Notes: generated by a model not told the origin, from the letters alone. 64,000 bases of DNA from Sciurus carolinensis (GCF_902686445.1 NC_062219.1:148472057-148536056); one strand, 5' to 3'. Counted from the first letter of the stretch, positions 34,031-44,754 are shown. A program made the numbers and translations.

Positions 34031-34032
<2 letters not shown>

Positions 34033-34347
34033 CTTGTTTTGGAGATTAGGAAAAGAAATGGGGAACATGGTACCTTTTATCTGGTACAGAGCCAACTGTT
34101 GAATATCTGCTTTTTAAAAGAAGCAGTGTCAGATTGAAGAAGGCTTCCAGAGAGCACGGGTTTTGGAAGGTGCCCTATAAGCCACAGATGTGTGTTATAA
34201 TAGTCGTATGTCTTGTTTTTTTCAACTCTCTAAGGAGATATTATTTTATACTTCACTAAATACCATAATCTCTAGGTTTAGGGAGATTTGATTTCTTAGG
34301 GTCATTTTATGAGAAAGTGAAGACATAATATTTATTCACAATTTCAT

Positions 34348-34480
34348 TTACTAATTAAGTCAGCATTACTTATTGAATACCTGCTATATCTCAGGGAATG
34401 TTGTAGGCACTATGGATATAGCAGCAAAATTAACAAGTGACTTGGATATAATGAACTCAAACAACAGTGAAGACATAAGC
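34348..34480 (-). mobile_element. L2 LINE 3' fragment
   Basis: On the + strand, TTATTGAATACCTGCTATATC, TGTTGTAGGCACTATGGATAT and AGCAGCAAAATTAACAAG give the reversed L2 tail. Confidence 0.6.
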
Positions 34481-34680
34481 AGATTGTATCTGAGGTGGCA
34501 GTCTGACTGTAATTCTATAATGACTGCGTTCATTTTTCCTCCTCCCCATTCCTCTCTGTCTCTTCCTGTCCCACTCTTTCCCTCTTTCTCCTTAATTAGT
34601 ATTTTAGACCACAGAGAGGCATGGGTTGAACAGGACTATTTAATTCAGCAAAGTACACATTTTTTGAGAATTAATCTGTA

Positions 34681-34865
34681 TTAGTTAGGATCAAGCTTCC
34701 ATAATAAATATAGTCCAAGACTTCAGTGACTTAACACAGTAGACGTTTATTTATTGCCCCTGTAACAGTCCAGTGAGAGTATTTATTCTCAATGAGTGGA
34801 GTATGGCTTTGCCAGGGTTCAGAGTCCTGATTCCTGCAGGTGCAAAGGGAAACAGGGTGACATGG
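34681..34865. repeat. Unclassified ancient repeat
   Basis: TTAGTTAGGATCAAGCTTCC, AGTGACTTAACACAGTAGACG and TTTATTTATTGCCCCTGTAAC resemble a widespread mammalian repeat whose name cannot be recalled with certainty. Confidence 0.3.
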
Positions 34866-34871
34866 TCATTT

Positions 34872-35840
34872 CTTTTTTAAAAATTCTAATTTTTTATTGG
34901 AGCGTCATAATCACATATAATAGTGGGATACATGTGACAAGTTCGTATATACACGTACTATAATTTGGTCAAGTTCATTCCCTGTACTTTCCCTCCACTC
35001 TGCCCCCTGGTCTCCTTCTTGTACCCGAATTGTTTTCCTTCTATTTTCATGAGGTACCCTATGTACACACCACACACCTACCCACCCCTACCCTTTTTCT
35101 CTCTGCCTTCCACATTCTACAAACCTTGACCTCCTGCACGTGGCTTATTTCACTTAACATAATGTTCTCAAGTTCTATTCATTTTCCTGCAAATGATATA
35201 GTTTTGTTCTTCTTTGTGGCCTAATAAAACTCCATTGTGTAGATGTGACACAATTTCTTTACCCTTTCATCCACTGATGGACAACTAGGCTGGTTCCAGA
35301 GTTTGGTTATTTTGAACTGTGCTGCTATCAACATGGGTGTGCATGTATTGCTGTAGCAGGATGACTTCAATTCTTGAGGGTAAATACTGAGGTGTAGCTG
35401 GGTTGTGTGGTGTTTTCATGCCTCATCTTTTGGGGAACCTCCATACTGATTTCCATAGTGGTTGTACTAATTTACAGTCCTACCAACAGTGTGAAAGTGT
35501 CCCTTTTTCTCCACACCCTCTCCAGCATTTATTATTGTTTGTGTTCTTGATGGCTGCCGTTCTGACGAGTGAGATGAAATCTGAATGTAGTTTTTATTAG
35601 CATTTCCCCGATTGATAAAGATGTTGAACAGTTTTTCATGTGTTTTTGGCCATTTGTATTTCTTTTGAGAAGTGTCTGTTTAGTTCTTTTGCCCATTTAC
35701 TAATTGGGGTATTTGTTTTTCAGTGTCAAGTTTTTTTGAGTTCTTTGTATATTCTGAACATTTGTTGGAAGAGTGGCCGGCAAAAATTTTCTCCCATTCT
35801 GTAGGCTCTTTCTTCAAGCTCTTATTTTCTTTGCATGCAA
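34872..35840 (-). mobile_element. L1 3' end with decayed ORF2
   Basis: On the + strand, ACTTAACATAATGTTCTCAAG, ATCCACTGATGGACAACTAGG, TACCAACAGTGTGAAAGTGTC and GCCCATTTACTAATTGGGG follow the reverse complement of the ORF2 end. The 3' UTR lies at the left (34872-35030). Stops and frameshifts break the frame. 5'-truncated near 35840. Confidence 0.85.
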
Positions 35841-35844
35841 CCAT

Positions 35845-36840
35845 TTATTTATCAATATGGTTTGAAAGAGGTACACATCACTTCTGCTTATATACCATGG
35901 GGACAGCTGTTGAGATGGCCCTACCTAAGGGGCCTGGGAATTTCTCAGCTTTGCCTCAATGGACACTTCTAGGTGGAAATTCTGTACTGCAGAAACAGAA
36001 GGACAGGTATGAATAGATATAATTATGTGCTACCATGCTAATTTCTGGAGATAAAAGGTGGGTAAATCATGGTCCTTTTGAGTGGCGATGGCTATGTGGG
36101 TACCACACTGACTGCACATGACAGAACTAGAAAGAGTCAGCTGGGAGCCCAGGTGCAGGGACAAATACCTCATTGGGGATGGACTCAGAGGAAGGGCTTC
36201 CAAAGCAAGTCTCCATGCAGCAGAGAAGAGGAAGGAGAGAGGGAGTTGGTCTGAGCTGACGTTAAAGCTGAGCACGTCCAGCACGGCCAGAGACCTGGGT
36301 CTGCTCCTTGTGTCTAGTGCTCTCAGTGTGGGGTAACTGAGGCTGGATCAGCGGGCCTTGAGGCCGTGCCAGAGCAAGAAGTGGGCAGGAACGTGGATGT
36401 GAGTGGTGACTCGAGGCTGTAAACGCAGCCTTCCCATCGCACTCTGATCTCAGATGCCTCAGTATGTACGTGCAAAGAAACTGATCCGTAGCACTCGAGA
36501 AGTTCTATGTGATATTTTAAGATAAAAGGTGGTTTCTCAGAAAGCAGAGCATATCCTTGGCAGCCTCGGGATTTACTGGGAAGGAATGTGTCATTTTACA
36601 AAAGGGGCACATTAAAATGTGTTGATCCCTCATCTGACTTAAGCCTGATGTTTCGTCACATTTTCAAGTTCCTGCCCCTCTCCCCAATACTTGTAGTGGT
36701 GAAGATGCTTTCTTATGATGTCAGGGAGAGCTCAGAGTTCCAGGTACTACAAGAGCCCAAGGGTGTCTCAGCCATCACAGAGGGAGAATGCTTAACCCAT
36801 TCTGATTGACCCTGGCCTAGGAGACAGGCCAAGAACTGTG
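35845..36840. other. No recognised feature
   Basis: Unassigned. Small frames at 36030-36336 lie on both strands. Confidence 0.4.
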
Positions 36841-36851
36841 TGATTAGATTA

Positions 36852-36897
36852 TGGGTGGGGCGGCCATGTTGCTTCACCCGGAAGTTGTGGTAACCAG
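36852..36897 (+). promoter_or_regulatory. Cluster of GC-box, YY1, ETS and RUNX-like motifs
   Basis: Within 46 bp: GGGTGGGGCGG (GC-box-like), CGGCCATGTTG (YY1-like), CACCCGGAAGTTG (ETS-like), and GTTGTGGTAACC (RUNX-like, overlapping the ETS site). This is the motif content of many TATA-less promoters or enhancers. It lies about 115 bp upstream of the splice-site pair at 37011-37021. Motif matches are seen; function is inferred. Confidence 0.3.
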
Positions 36898-37010
36898 AAT
36901 CAGGGAGCCGGAGGAAACCACAAGGTTTTGATGCACCTGTAAGCAAGGCTTTTGCTTATCTGCAGGGGTGCTTATCTCACAATGAATATTTGCTTTCTTT
37001 TTTTCCTTAG

Positions 37011-37021
37011 ATGATCTCAAG
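37011..37021 (+). other. Candidate 11-nt microexon
   Basis: ATGATCTCAAG lies between a strong acceptor, TTTCTTTTTTTCCTTAG (ending 37010), and a perfect donor, GTAAGT (from 37022). The last exon bases AAG|GTAAGT match the donor consensus. Microexons of 3-27 nt are known in mammalian, mostly neural, genes. An 11-nt exon would shift frame, so it would have to be regulated or non-coding. Chance is a real alternative. Confidence 0.25.
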
Positions 37022-37024
37022 GTA

Positions 37025-38850
37025 AGTTATCAATATGACCATCCATTCCTATGCTCACTTTTATATAAAGAGAGACTAGCACTGTGAAATGAACTTTGTG
37101 AGCTTGCTTTATTAACCTGAGATAGTTAATGCACATTTATTAATAATTGCAACTCTTTGCCTTGTAGTGGAGATGAGAGCATTAAAAATATGGGTAAACT
37201 GAGGTTTCTGTCTATATCTAACAGTTGTATAGGGTCAGCTCTATGACCACAGATAATGTGAAAGTTTCCTTAAGGATGGAGTTGACAGGGAGAAGAAAGA
37301 ATTTGTTACTGTAGAAAATCAAGGAAGTCATAATGGAATAGGTGCCATGGGAACTGGTTCTGAACTTTACAGGAGCAAGGAAGTTAATCTAGGAAGAAGC
37401 TGGAACTGAGATGTGAGATGTGAGCTAAGTACAGGAGGGCATATTCAAGGGTCAGGAGTCAGGGCTGCATTCACCAGGGAGAGGGAGACGAGGGAGAAGA
37501 AAGTGGTCTCAGGAACGTTCACACTGGGGTCTTGAATACATGGTTAGGGAACGTGGATCTAAAATGGAAAGGGTCTACTTTTAAGCTTTCAGACCGATAA
37601 GGTATTATTTGACCCCAAAGCTCAGAGAAGTTTCCAGAGACTGGTCCAACGCGGGTCGTACTTCTTGCAGAAGAGGCTCAGACAAACCTCCTGGCAGGAC
37701 TGATGTGAGGCTGCAGGGCAATCTGAAGTCAAAGGTCGGAGGGCACGAGCCCTTGGCTCTGCTAAGGACAGCATGCTTCTTTCAGCCAAGTGTGAACACA
37801 TTTAGGACTTTTTGCAAAAATAAACAAAAACCAAACTAATGATGGTTTGGTTCCACTCCACGACCCAAAGCCCTGGCTTCTGGCTTTGTCACGGCTGTCA
37901 TGGTTTGTTCCTCTTCTGCAAGTTCAGGACAGAGGATGCTGGTTACCTAGGTGATTAGAGTTCCACGGGTTAGAAGGACGGCTTGTGAAATAGAAATTCA
38001 GATGATGATGACTATCAGGAGAAAACCTTCTGAGAGATGAAGAGGCAGAATTTACTAGAGCTGGAAATGGATAACTGCTGTCCAATTGGCTTTTTTCTTT
38101 TACTGTAAAATATAGAATGGAAAATGCTCGAAGATTTCCTTTTTAGAACTTGGTAAAAATGATAGCAGATGAACATTCGGCAAAATCAAGGGGGGATTTT
38201 GCTCACATAGGAAAGTTTATAAGAAATCCAGTTGAGTCTGGTTTCAGTATTTGCTGAAGTTTGGGGCTGTGTCAACAAAGATGGGTTAAAGTAAGCATAT
38301 TTCAGATCCTGCACGGAGCAGCCTCGTGTCTGGAATAGAGAGGAGCGTTAAAATGCTTTAAAATGGGTTTCCTTTTCTTTCCCTCCAGCTGTGCCTAGTG
38401 CTAGGGGAAGATGAACTGGCATGTTCTTTGTTACACAGCAACATACCCACCCAGGAGAGTTAGGCACATTAGATTTTCAAAACCTGAAGTCCTTTCAGTC
38501 AGTTGGTAGTGGAGTTAGGAGAAAACAGCTTGGGAAAGGCTGCCTCATCATTAAACATGGCATTTCAGCACCTGAAACATTGGAGCCAGATTCTTCAAAA
38601 TAGAGCCGATGGTCTCCTTGGTTAAAATTGAGCAGCAATTAAAAGACCCTTTCTAGCATTTGCTTCTGCATCTTTTGGCCCGTCTTGATTACTGCTATTT
38701 GTCTAGTAATTAGTGTATATACTTTGAAGAGTGTAGAGAAGGCATTAATATTCAGGGAATATTTTAGTTTTATTTTTGCACCTTCTTCATTTTACCTATA
38801 AATCTTTACCCCACTGAGCATTGTCTTTGTTTTTTTTTTGTTTACCACAG
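37025..38850. other. No recognised feature
   Basis: Unassigned AT-leaning DNA. A strong acceptor-like CCTTTTCTTTCCCTCCAG ends near 38389, with no matching donor recognised. Confidence 0.4.
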
Positions 38851-38855
38851 TGGAG

Positions 38856-40085
38856 TTCGAATTTTTTTTTAATTTTTTTTTAATTTTTTTTATTTTTTTA
38901 CATTTACATAGGGTAATGTTTCTTTTTTTTCCCTTCCCCCCCACCCCTCCCACCCTTTTCCCTTTATACAGTCCTTCTTTCCTTCATTCTTACCGCTCTC
39001 CTTAGCCTAACTCTAAACCTAACCCTAAACCTAATGCTAACCCCTCCCACCCCCATTATATGTCCTCATCCGCTTATCAGCGAGAGCATTCGTCCTTTAG
39101 TTTTTTGAGATTGGCTTATCTCACTTAGCATGATATTCTCCAATTTCGACCATTTGCCTACAAATGCCATAATTTTATCATTCTTCATTGCGGAGTAATA
39201 TTCCATTGTATAAATATGCCACAGTTTCTTTATCCATTCATCAACTGAAGGGCATCTAGGTTGGTTCCACAATCTGGCTATGGTGAATTGAGCAGCAATG
39301 AACATTGATGTGGCTGTATCTCTGTAGTACGCTGATTTTAAGTCCTTTGGGTATAGACCAAGGAGTGGGATAGCTGGGTCAAATGGTGTTTCCATTCCAA
39401 GCTTTCTGAGGAATCTCCACACTGCTTTCCAGAGTGGCTGCACTAATTTGCAACCCCACCAGCAATGTATGAGTGTTCCTTTTTCACCACATCCTCGCCA
39501 ACACCTATTGTTGCTTGTGTTCTTGATAATCGCCATTCTAATTGGGGTGAGATGAAATCTTAGGGTAGTTTTGATTTGCATTTCCCTTATTACTAGGGAT
39601 GTTGAACATTTTTTCATATATCTGTTGATTACTTGTACATCTTCTTCTGTGAAGTGTCTGTTCATTTCCTTAGCCCATTTGTTGATTGGATTATTTGTAT
39701 TCTTCGTGTAGAGTTTTTTGAGTTCTTTATAGATTCTGGAAATTAGCGCTCTATCTGAGGTATGGTTGGCAAAAATATTCTCCCACTCTGTAGGCTCTCT
39801 CTTCACATTTCTGATAGTTTCCTTTGCTGAGAGAAAGCTTTTTAGTTTGAATCTATCCCAGTTGTTGATTCTTGCTTTTATTTCTTGTGCTATGGGAATC
39901 CTGTTAAGGAAGACTGATCCTAAGCCGGCATGTTGAAGATTTGGACCTACTTTTTCTTCTGTAAGATGCAGAGTCTCTGGTCTGATTCCAAGGTCCTTGA
40001 TCCATTTTGAGTTGAGTTTTGTGCAGGGTGAGAGATAGGGGTTTAGTTTCATTTGCAGTTTTCCCAGCACCATTTGTTGAACAAA
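38856..40085 (-). mobile_element. Young 5'-truncated L1
   Basis: A minus-strand L1 made of an oligo-T (reversed A-tail) at 38862-38900, a C-rich reversed 3' UTR tract at 38932-38958, a telomere-like phrase at 39006-39035, and the C-terminal third of ORF2. The frame is open from the truncation point to its stop at 39066, so the copy is much younger than the other L1 pieces here. It is 5'-truncated at about 40085, as most L1 insertions are, and cannot move by itself. Target-site duplications were not found by eye. Confidence 0.92.
39066..40082 (-). pseudogene. L1 ORF2 C-terminal fragment
   Basis: About 338 codons of LINE-1 ORF2 (endonuclease/reverse-transcriptase polyprotein) without a stop or frameshift. 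Only the region after the reverse-transcriptase domain is present. Near residues 197-214 of the frame is the cysteine-histidine motif [18 protein letters not shown], spacing C-x3-C-x7-H-x4-C, as in intact L1. Downstream, LWNQPRCPSVDEWIKKLW and HIYTMEYYSAMKND are typical of L1. Endonuclease and polymerase domains are missing, so it is not functional alone. The methionine at 40091 lies outside the L1 and is not a real start. Confidence 0.9.
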
Positions 40086-40089
40086 GCCC

Positions 40090-40595
40090 ACTTTATACTA
40101 AAGTTTTCTTGAAATGTTTTGTGTTTGCTATCTTTTTCATCTCTATGGCTTGAATTTGGGGAATTTTGTAAAAATATTAAAATTTTGAAATCCATGTCTG
40201 GTCTTACACAAACAAGCCTATATCTTGAAGGTACAGATTGTTTTTTAAAGATCTTAATATTAGGAAAATTTATTGACAGATGAACTGACAGAGGGGATCC
40301 TGATGACACTGCAGAGTTAGGAAGCATGAGAATTGTTTGCCACCTGCTCTGGCAGAATCTGTCGGTGTAACTCTTGGAACTCTGGTGTCTCCTAAGTATT
40401 GCAACCTGCAGGGGAAGGCTGGGTAGTAAGCTGAGGTTGATCTCATCCCCTTTGTAGTTAACCTTATTCTTAGAAAATAGCACAGCAGTCACCCAGTTCC
40501 CACCCTCAGCCTGTGGCAGGCAGCAGCACAGTTGTTCCTGGAGCATCTCATATGCAGCTTATGGTGGGCAAAAGACCCTGCTGCTGTCATTCACC
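40090..40595. other. No recognised feature
   Basis: Unassigned sequence between two L1 pieces. A minus-strand frame runs from here into the L1 (40049-40546) but has no known domain. Confidence 0.4.
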
Positions 40596-40599
40596 TCCC

Positions 40600-42005
40600 C
40601 ACATTATTGCAAGCCCCTAACCCTGACTGAAGTGATTTCCAGGTGAGTTAAAGAGGTGGAACCCCCATTTTTGTTTTCACTTTAGAATGAACCACACATC
40701 TAGGAGGAATTAGAAAATGACATGAGTACCCAGAAAAGACCTGAGAAGATCTTAAGTTTATACTTTGGGCTGATTCTTGGCACAGAGACAGCTCACAACA
40801 AAAGACACCCACACACACAAACAACAAAACCCATCAAACCTTGAGGGAGTGGGAGAATCTGATTTCCAGAGGTACCATGTTGCAAGAGTCAAATGTCCAG
40901 TTTCCAACAACAAAAACAACAACAGTAGAAAATAACAGTGCACACAGAGAAACAGGAAGTTGTGGCCCAATCAATCAAAAGAGAGAATCAAAAAACAAAA
41001 AGTCCCCCTGCCACCAAAAAGAAAAACCAACAGAAGTGTCCCTAAAAAAGACCTGATGGTGGATCTACCAGACAAAGACTTTAAAATAATTGTTTAAAAC
41101 ATAATCAAAAAACTAAAGGAAAACATGAAGAAAGTCAAGAAAACGAGATATGAATAAAATGAAAATATCAATTAAGAGATAAAATGCCTAAAAAGAAACC
41201 AAAAAAGAAATTCTGGAGCTGAAAAGAACAATAATTGAAATGAAAAACTTGAGAGAGGTTAGAGGCATATCTGAGCAGGCAGAAGGAAGAATCAGCAAAC
41301 TTGAAGATAGGACAAAGGAAGTTATTGAGTCTCAGAAACAGAAATAAAAAAGATTGCAGAAAGGTAAACAGAGCATAAGGGATACCATTTATGGTGAATG
41401 AATATATGCATTATGGAAGTCCCAGAAGGAGAAAATAAAGAGAAAGGGACAGAGACTATTTGAAGAAATAAAGGCCCCCAAACTTCCCAAATTTGATGAA
41501 AAAGTATCTAAAGGACTTAAACAGTGACTGGGGAGGCTAAGGCATCACGAGTTCAAAGTCAACCTCAGGAACTTAGTGAGGCCCTGTCTCTAAATTAAAA
41601 AAAAAAAAAAAAAAGACAACGAATTGCAAGTAGTATGAATTCGAAGAGATCCACAGAGAGACACATTTTAATTAAACTTTTGAAAGTCAGAGGCAGAGAG
41701 AAATCTTGAAAGCAGTAAGAGAGAAATGACTCATCACATACAGTGGAGCTTCAAAAAGATTATTAGCACATTTCTCATGAAAAAATTTGGAGACCGGAAG
41801 GTTGAGGGCTAATGTAGTCAAGGTACAAAAGGAAAGAAAGCTTGTTAATCAAGAATTCTATATCTGGCAAAACTGTCCTATAAAAGTGAGGAAGAAAAGA
41901 AGCTGAAGGTATATAGTAGAATGTAAGAAATGTTACAGGGAGTCCTGTAGGCTGAAGTGAAAGGACACTGGACTGTAACTTAAGGGTGCATAAAGAAACA
42001 AAAAC
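40600..42005 (+). mobile_element. Old L1M 5' and ORF1 region
   Basis: GAGAATCTGATTTCCAGAGGT, GATCTACCAGACAAAGACTTT, AGAAATTCTGGAGCTGAAAAG, CAGCAAACTTGAAGATAGGAC and CCCCCAAACTTCCCAAATTTG follow the ORF1 coiled-coil region of mammal-wide L1M/HAL1-like elements. The frame is broken by many stops. A B1-type SINE interrupts it at 41523. Confidence 0.7.
41523..41614 (+). repeat. B1-type SINE half without the ID part
   Basis: ACTGGGGAGGCTAAGGCATC, ATCACGAGTTCAAAGTCAACC and GAACTTAGTGAGGCCCTGTC match the B1-like left half of B1-dID. It then runs straight into an 18-bp A tract. The left end is also cut, so this is a partial monomer inside the L1M. Confidence 0.8.
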
Positions 42006-42006
42006 C

Positions 42007-42100
42007 CTGGGCTGGGAAGATGGTTCAGTTGGTAGAGTGCCTGCTTCAGAAGCATAAGGCCCTGGGTTCAATCCCCGGGACTGCAAAAAGAAAAAAAAGG
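42007..42100 (+). repeat. ID-type SINE
   Basis: CTGGGAAGATGGTTCAGTTGG and GGCCCTGGGTTCAATCCCCGG carry the A- and B-box regions, and the element ends in an A-rich tail. The body differs from the commoner ID copies here (GCTTCAGAAGCATAAGG in the anticodon arm), so it may belong to another ID subfamily. Confidence 0.8.
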
Positions 42101-42109
42101 TAGATTCCT

Positions 42110-42585
42110 GGGTAATTATCAAGTCTAGTATTATCCTAACCATTGTAACTCTACTTTTTTTCCTACATAATGTAAGAGACTAATATATCTTTGTGAAAAA
42201 GCAATTATTAGTATAAAAGCTATTATGATTGTAAATTTGATTTATAACTTCACATTTTGTTTTATACATAATTTAAGAGTCTAATGCATTCAGAATTACC
42301 CACTTATATTTTTTGGGCATATAATGTGTAAAGATGTAATATTGTGAAATCAACAATAAAGCTAGTATTATTCTGACAATTATTTGCAACTCCACTTTTT
42401 TCTATATAACAAAAGAGACTAATGTGTCTTTGTGAAGAAGAAATTTTTATTCTAAAAGCTATTATTATTGTAAATTTGATTTATACCTCCACATTTTGTT
42501 TCATACATAATTAAAGAGTGTAATACATTCAAAATTATTTGCTTATTTTTTTGGATATATAATGTTTGAAGAACACTGGATTAGC
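42110..42585 (+). repeat. Imperfect tandem duplication of about 240 bp
   Basis: Two diverged copies, about 42115-42340 and 42348-42580. The phrases CTAGTATTAT, GAGACTAAT, TCTTTGTGAA, AAAGCTATTAT, TTGTAAATTTGATTTATA, CACATTTTGTTT and CATACATAATT recur in the same order in both. It directly follows the L1M and probably belongs to it. No coding potential. Confidence 0.75.
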
Positions 42586-42847
42586 AAATAGTGCATAGTG
42601 AACTATTGCTCTTTAGAGCCTCTGTCTATAACATTTCCATCAGCTGATCAAAGTGTAACCTTGCTTATGTGTGTTTCTGTTTACAGACACCTCCTTTAGC
42701 ACCTCCTGGAGCTAGCATTGAGCTCCAGGCACTGTGACTCATGCCTGGCTGAAGTTTATCTGACACAGATATTTTCTCCTTATAGCATGTCACAAATTTC
42801 TTGGGCTTAGGAGTCCTAGATAGCATTTCAATGCTATCTTGGGGCCA

Positions 42848-42899
42848 TTTTATTTTATTTTTGTGGTGCTGGGGATTGTAACCCACACCTCATGTGGCA
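42848..42899 (-). repeat. Partial ID SINE
   Basis: TTTTGTGGTGCTGGGGATTG followed by TAACCCACACCTCATGTG is the reversed 3' half of an ID element. The A-box half is missing. Confidence 0.65.
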
Positions 42900-43359
42900 A
42901 AGAAATTTGGCAGTAAGAAGACATTAAGGACATTCGTTTATAGTTTCAGAGCTAAAACTAGAAGGCGGAGCATTGTCTGGTCCTGCCTCAGCTGGTAAGA
43001 TTGATGTCAGCAAGTAACAATACTGCATGGTAGTGGCATAAAAACAGACACATAGATAAATGGAACAGAAGACACAGAGACAACCCATACTGATACAGTC
43101 AATTGGTCTCTGGAAAAAAGTGCCAAAAACATACATTGGAGAAACGACAGGTTTTTTTTTTAAAACAAATGGTGAAGGGAAAACTGTATATCTGTATGTA
43201 GAAGAATGAGACTGGATTCCTATCTCTTACCCTGCACAAAAGTTAACTCAAAGTGGATCCAAGTCCTAGGAATTTGACCCAGAAACAATGCAACTCCTAG
43301 AAATGTAGGGTCAACACTTCAACATATAGGTACAAGCAATGATCTCTTCAAAAGGACCC

Positions 43360-43672
43360 TCAAAGCTCAGGACATAATCCTGCTAAGTGCAATAAACCAA
43401 TTTCCCAAAATCAAAGGCTAGATGATTTCTCTGATAAGTGGATGACGATACATAATGGGGGGAGGGGGAGGCAAGAATGGAGGAAGGATGGATTGTATAG
43501 AGGAAGATGAGGGGTGGGGAGGGGGTGGGGGAAGGAAAGATAATAGAATGAGACAAACATCATTACCCTATGTATATGTATGATTACACAAATGGTGTGA
43601 CTCTACTTCGTGTGCAACCAGAGAAATGAGAGTTGTACCCCATTTGTGTACAATGAACCAAAATTAAAAGTT
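43360..43672 (+). mobile_element. Younger L1 3' end nested in older L1
   Basis: CAAAGCTCAGG of the older element is followed by a separate L1 3' terminus: TAAGTGCAATAAACCAATTTC, TCTGATAAGTGGATGACGATA, a G-rich tract at 43511-43531 (GGGGTGGGGAGGGGGTGGGG), and TTGTACCCCATTTGTGTACAA, then AATTAAAAG. Older L1 coding sequence resumes at about 43674 with AAATGGGATGGCATAAAATTC. The same terminus is found at 55690-56350. Confidence 0.75.
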
Positions 43673-43980
43673 AAATGGGATGGCATAAAATTCAAAAGTT
43701 TCTACACAACTAAGGAAACAAGATTGTGAAGAGAGAGACTATAGAATGGGAGAAAAATCTTTGCTAGATACCTTCTGACAGAGAATTAATATCCAGTATA
43801 TATAAAGAAATAAAAAAAAAACTTAACATGAAAAAAACCAGAAATCAATAAATGGGCAAAAGAACCAGATAGACATTTCTCAAAAGAAAAAATACAAATG
43901 GCTAACAAACATTTGAAAAAATGTTCAACATTGTTTGCAATCAGGGAAATGCAAATCAAAACTTTTGAGAGTGTGAACAT

Positions 43981-44095
43981 TTTAAAAATATTAATTCTGC
44001 CTATCCATGAACATGGGTGGTCTTCCCATATTCTAATATTGTCTTCAATTTCTTTCTTTAGCTAACATTGGATATTTAAGACCTTTATATCCAAC
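43981..44095 (-). mobile_element. Possible inverted L1 piece
   Basis: TCTGCCTATCCATGAACATGG, GGTCTTCCCATATTCTAATA and TCTTCAATTTCTTTCTTTAG resemble reverse-strand L1 ORF2, while both sides are + strand L1. This fits an inversion or a separate minus-strand insertion. Confidence 0.4.
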
Positions 44096-44204
44096 AAGAA
44101 TAGATAAGGTAACATGGCAAATTGAACATCAAAATATAAAATAAAACTATTTTAAAATCTCATCTCACCCCAATTATAATTGCAGACATCAGGAATATAA
44201 ACAG

Positions 44205-44340
44205 GGGCTGGGGTTGTGGCTCAGTGGTAGAACGCTTGCCTAGCATGTGTGAGGCCTTGGGTTTAATTCTCAGCATCACATATAAATAAATAAAATAAGG
44301 GTCCATTGACAACTAAAAGAAAAATTTTAAAAAAGGATAC
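44205..44340 (+). repeat. ID SINE
   Basis: GGGCTGGGGTTGTGGCTCAG and CCTTGGGTTTAATTCTCAGC are the A- and B-box regions. The tail contains AAATAAATAAAATAAGGG and ends in poly-A. It interrupts the older L1. Flanks GGAATATAAACAG and GGATACAAACAAA look like worn target-site duplications. Confidence 0.92.
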
Positions 44341-44644
44341 AAACAAAAGTAAGTACTGGAGATGTGAAGAAAAAGGAACATTTTTACACTGTTGGTGGAA
44401 TTGTAAATTAGTACAACCACTATGGAAGTCAGTATGGTCCTCAGAAGACTAGGCATGGAACCACCATATGACCCAGCTATACCACTTTTTGGTATTCATC
44501 CTAAAGAATAAGAGTCATCATACTATAGTGATACATGCATACCCATGTTTATAGCAGCACAGTTCAAATTAACCAAACTCTGGAACCAGCCTAGGTGTCC
44601 ATCAATAGGTGAATGCATGAAGAAAATGTGGTATCTACACACGA

Positions 44645-44754
44645 TGGAGTTTTTTTTTTTTTTGGTGGTGGTGCTGGGGATTGGATCCAGGGCCTTGTCA
44701 TGTGAGGAACGCCCTCTACCAACTGAGCTACATCCCTAGCCCCACACTGGAGTT
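44645..44754 (-). repeat. ID SINE with target-site duplications
   Basis: An oligo-T, then GCTGGGGATTGGATCCAGGG and CTACCAACTGAGCTACATCCC (reversed B- and A-boxes). Perfect TGGAGTT duplications at 44645-44651 and 44748-44754 flank it inside the L1 sequence. Confidence 0.94.

Noticed and set aside
38372..38389. Exon starting after a strong acceptor
   Set aside because: No donor or open frame of exon size follows clearly.
40049..40546. 165-codon minus-strand frame running into the L1
   Set aside because: It crosses the L1 5' truncation point in a different frame from ORF2; no domain.
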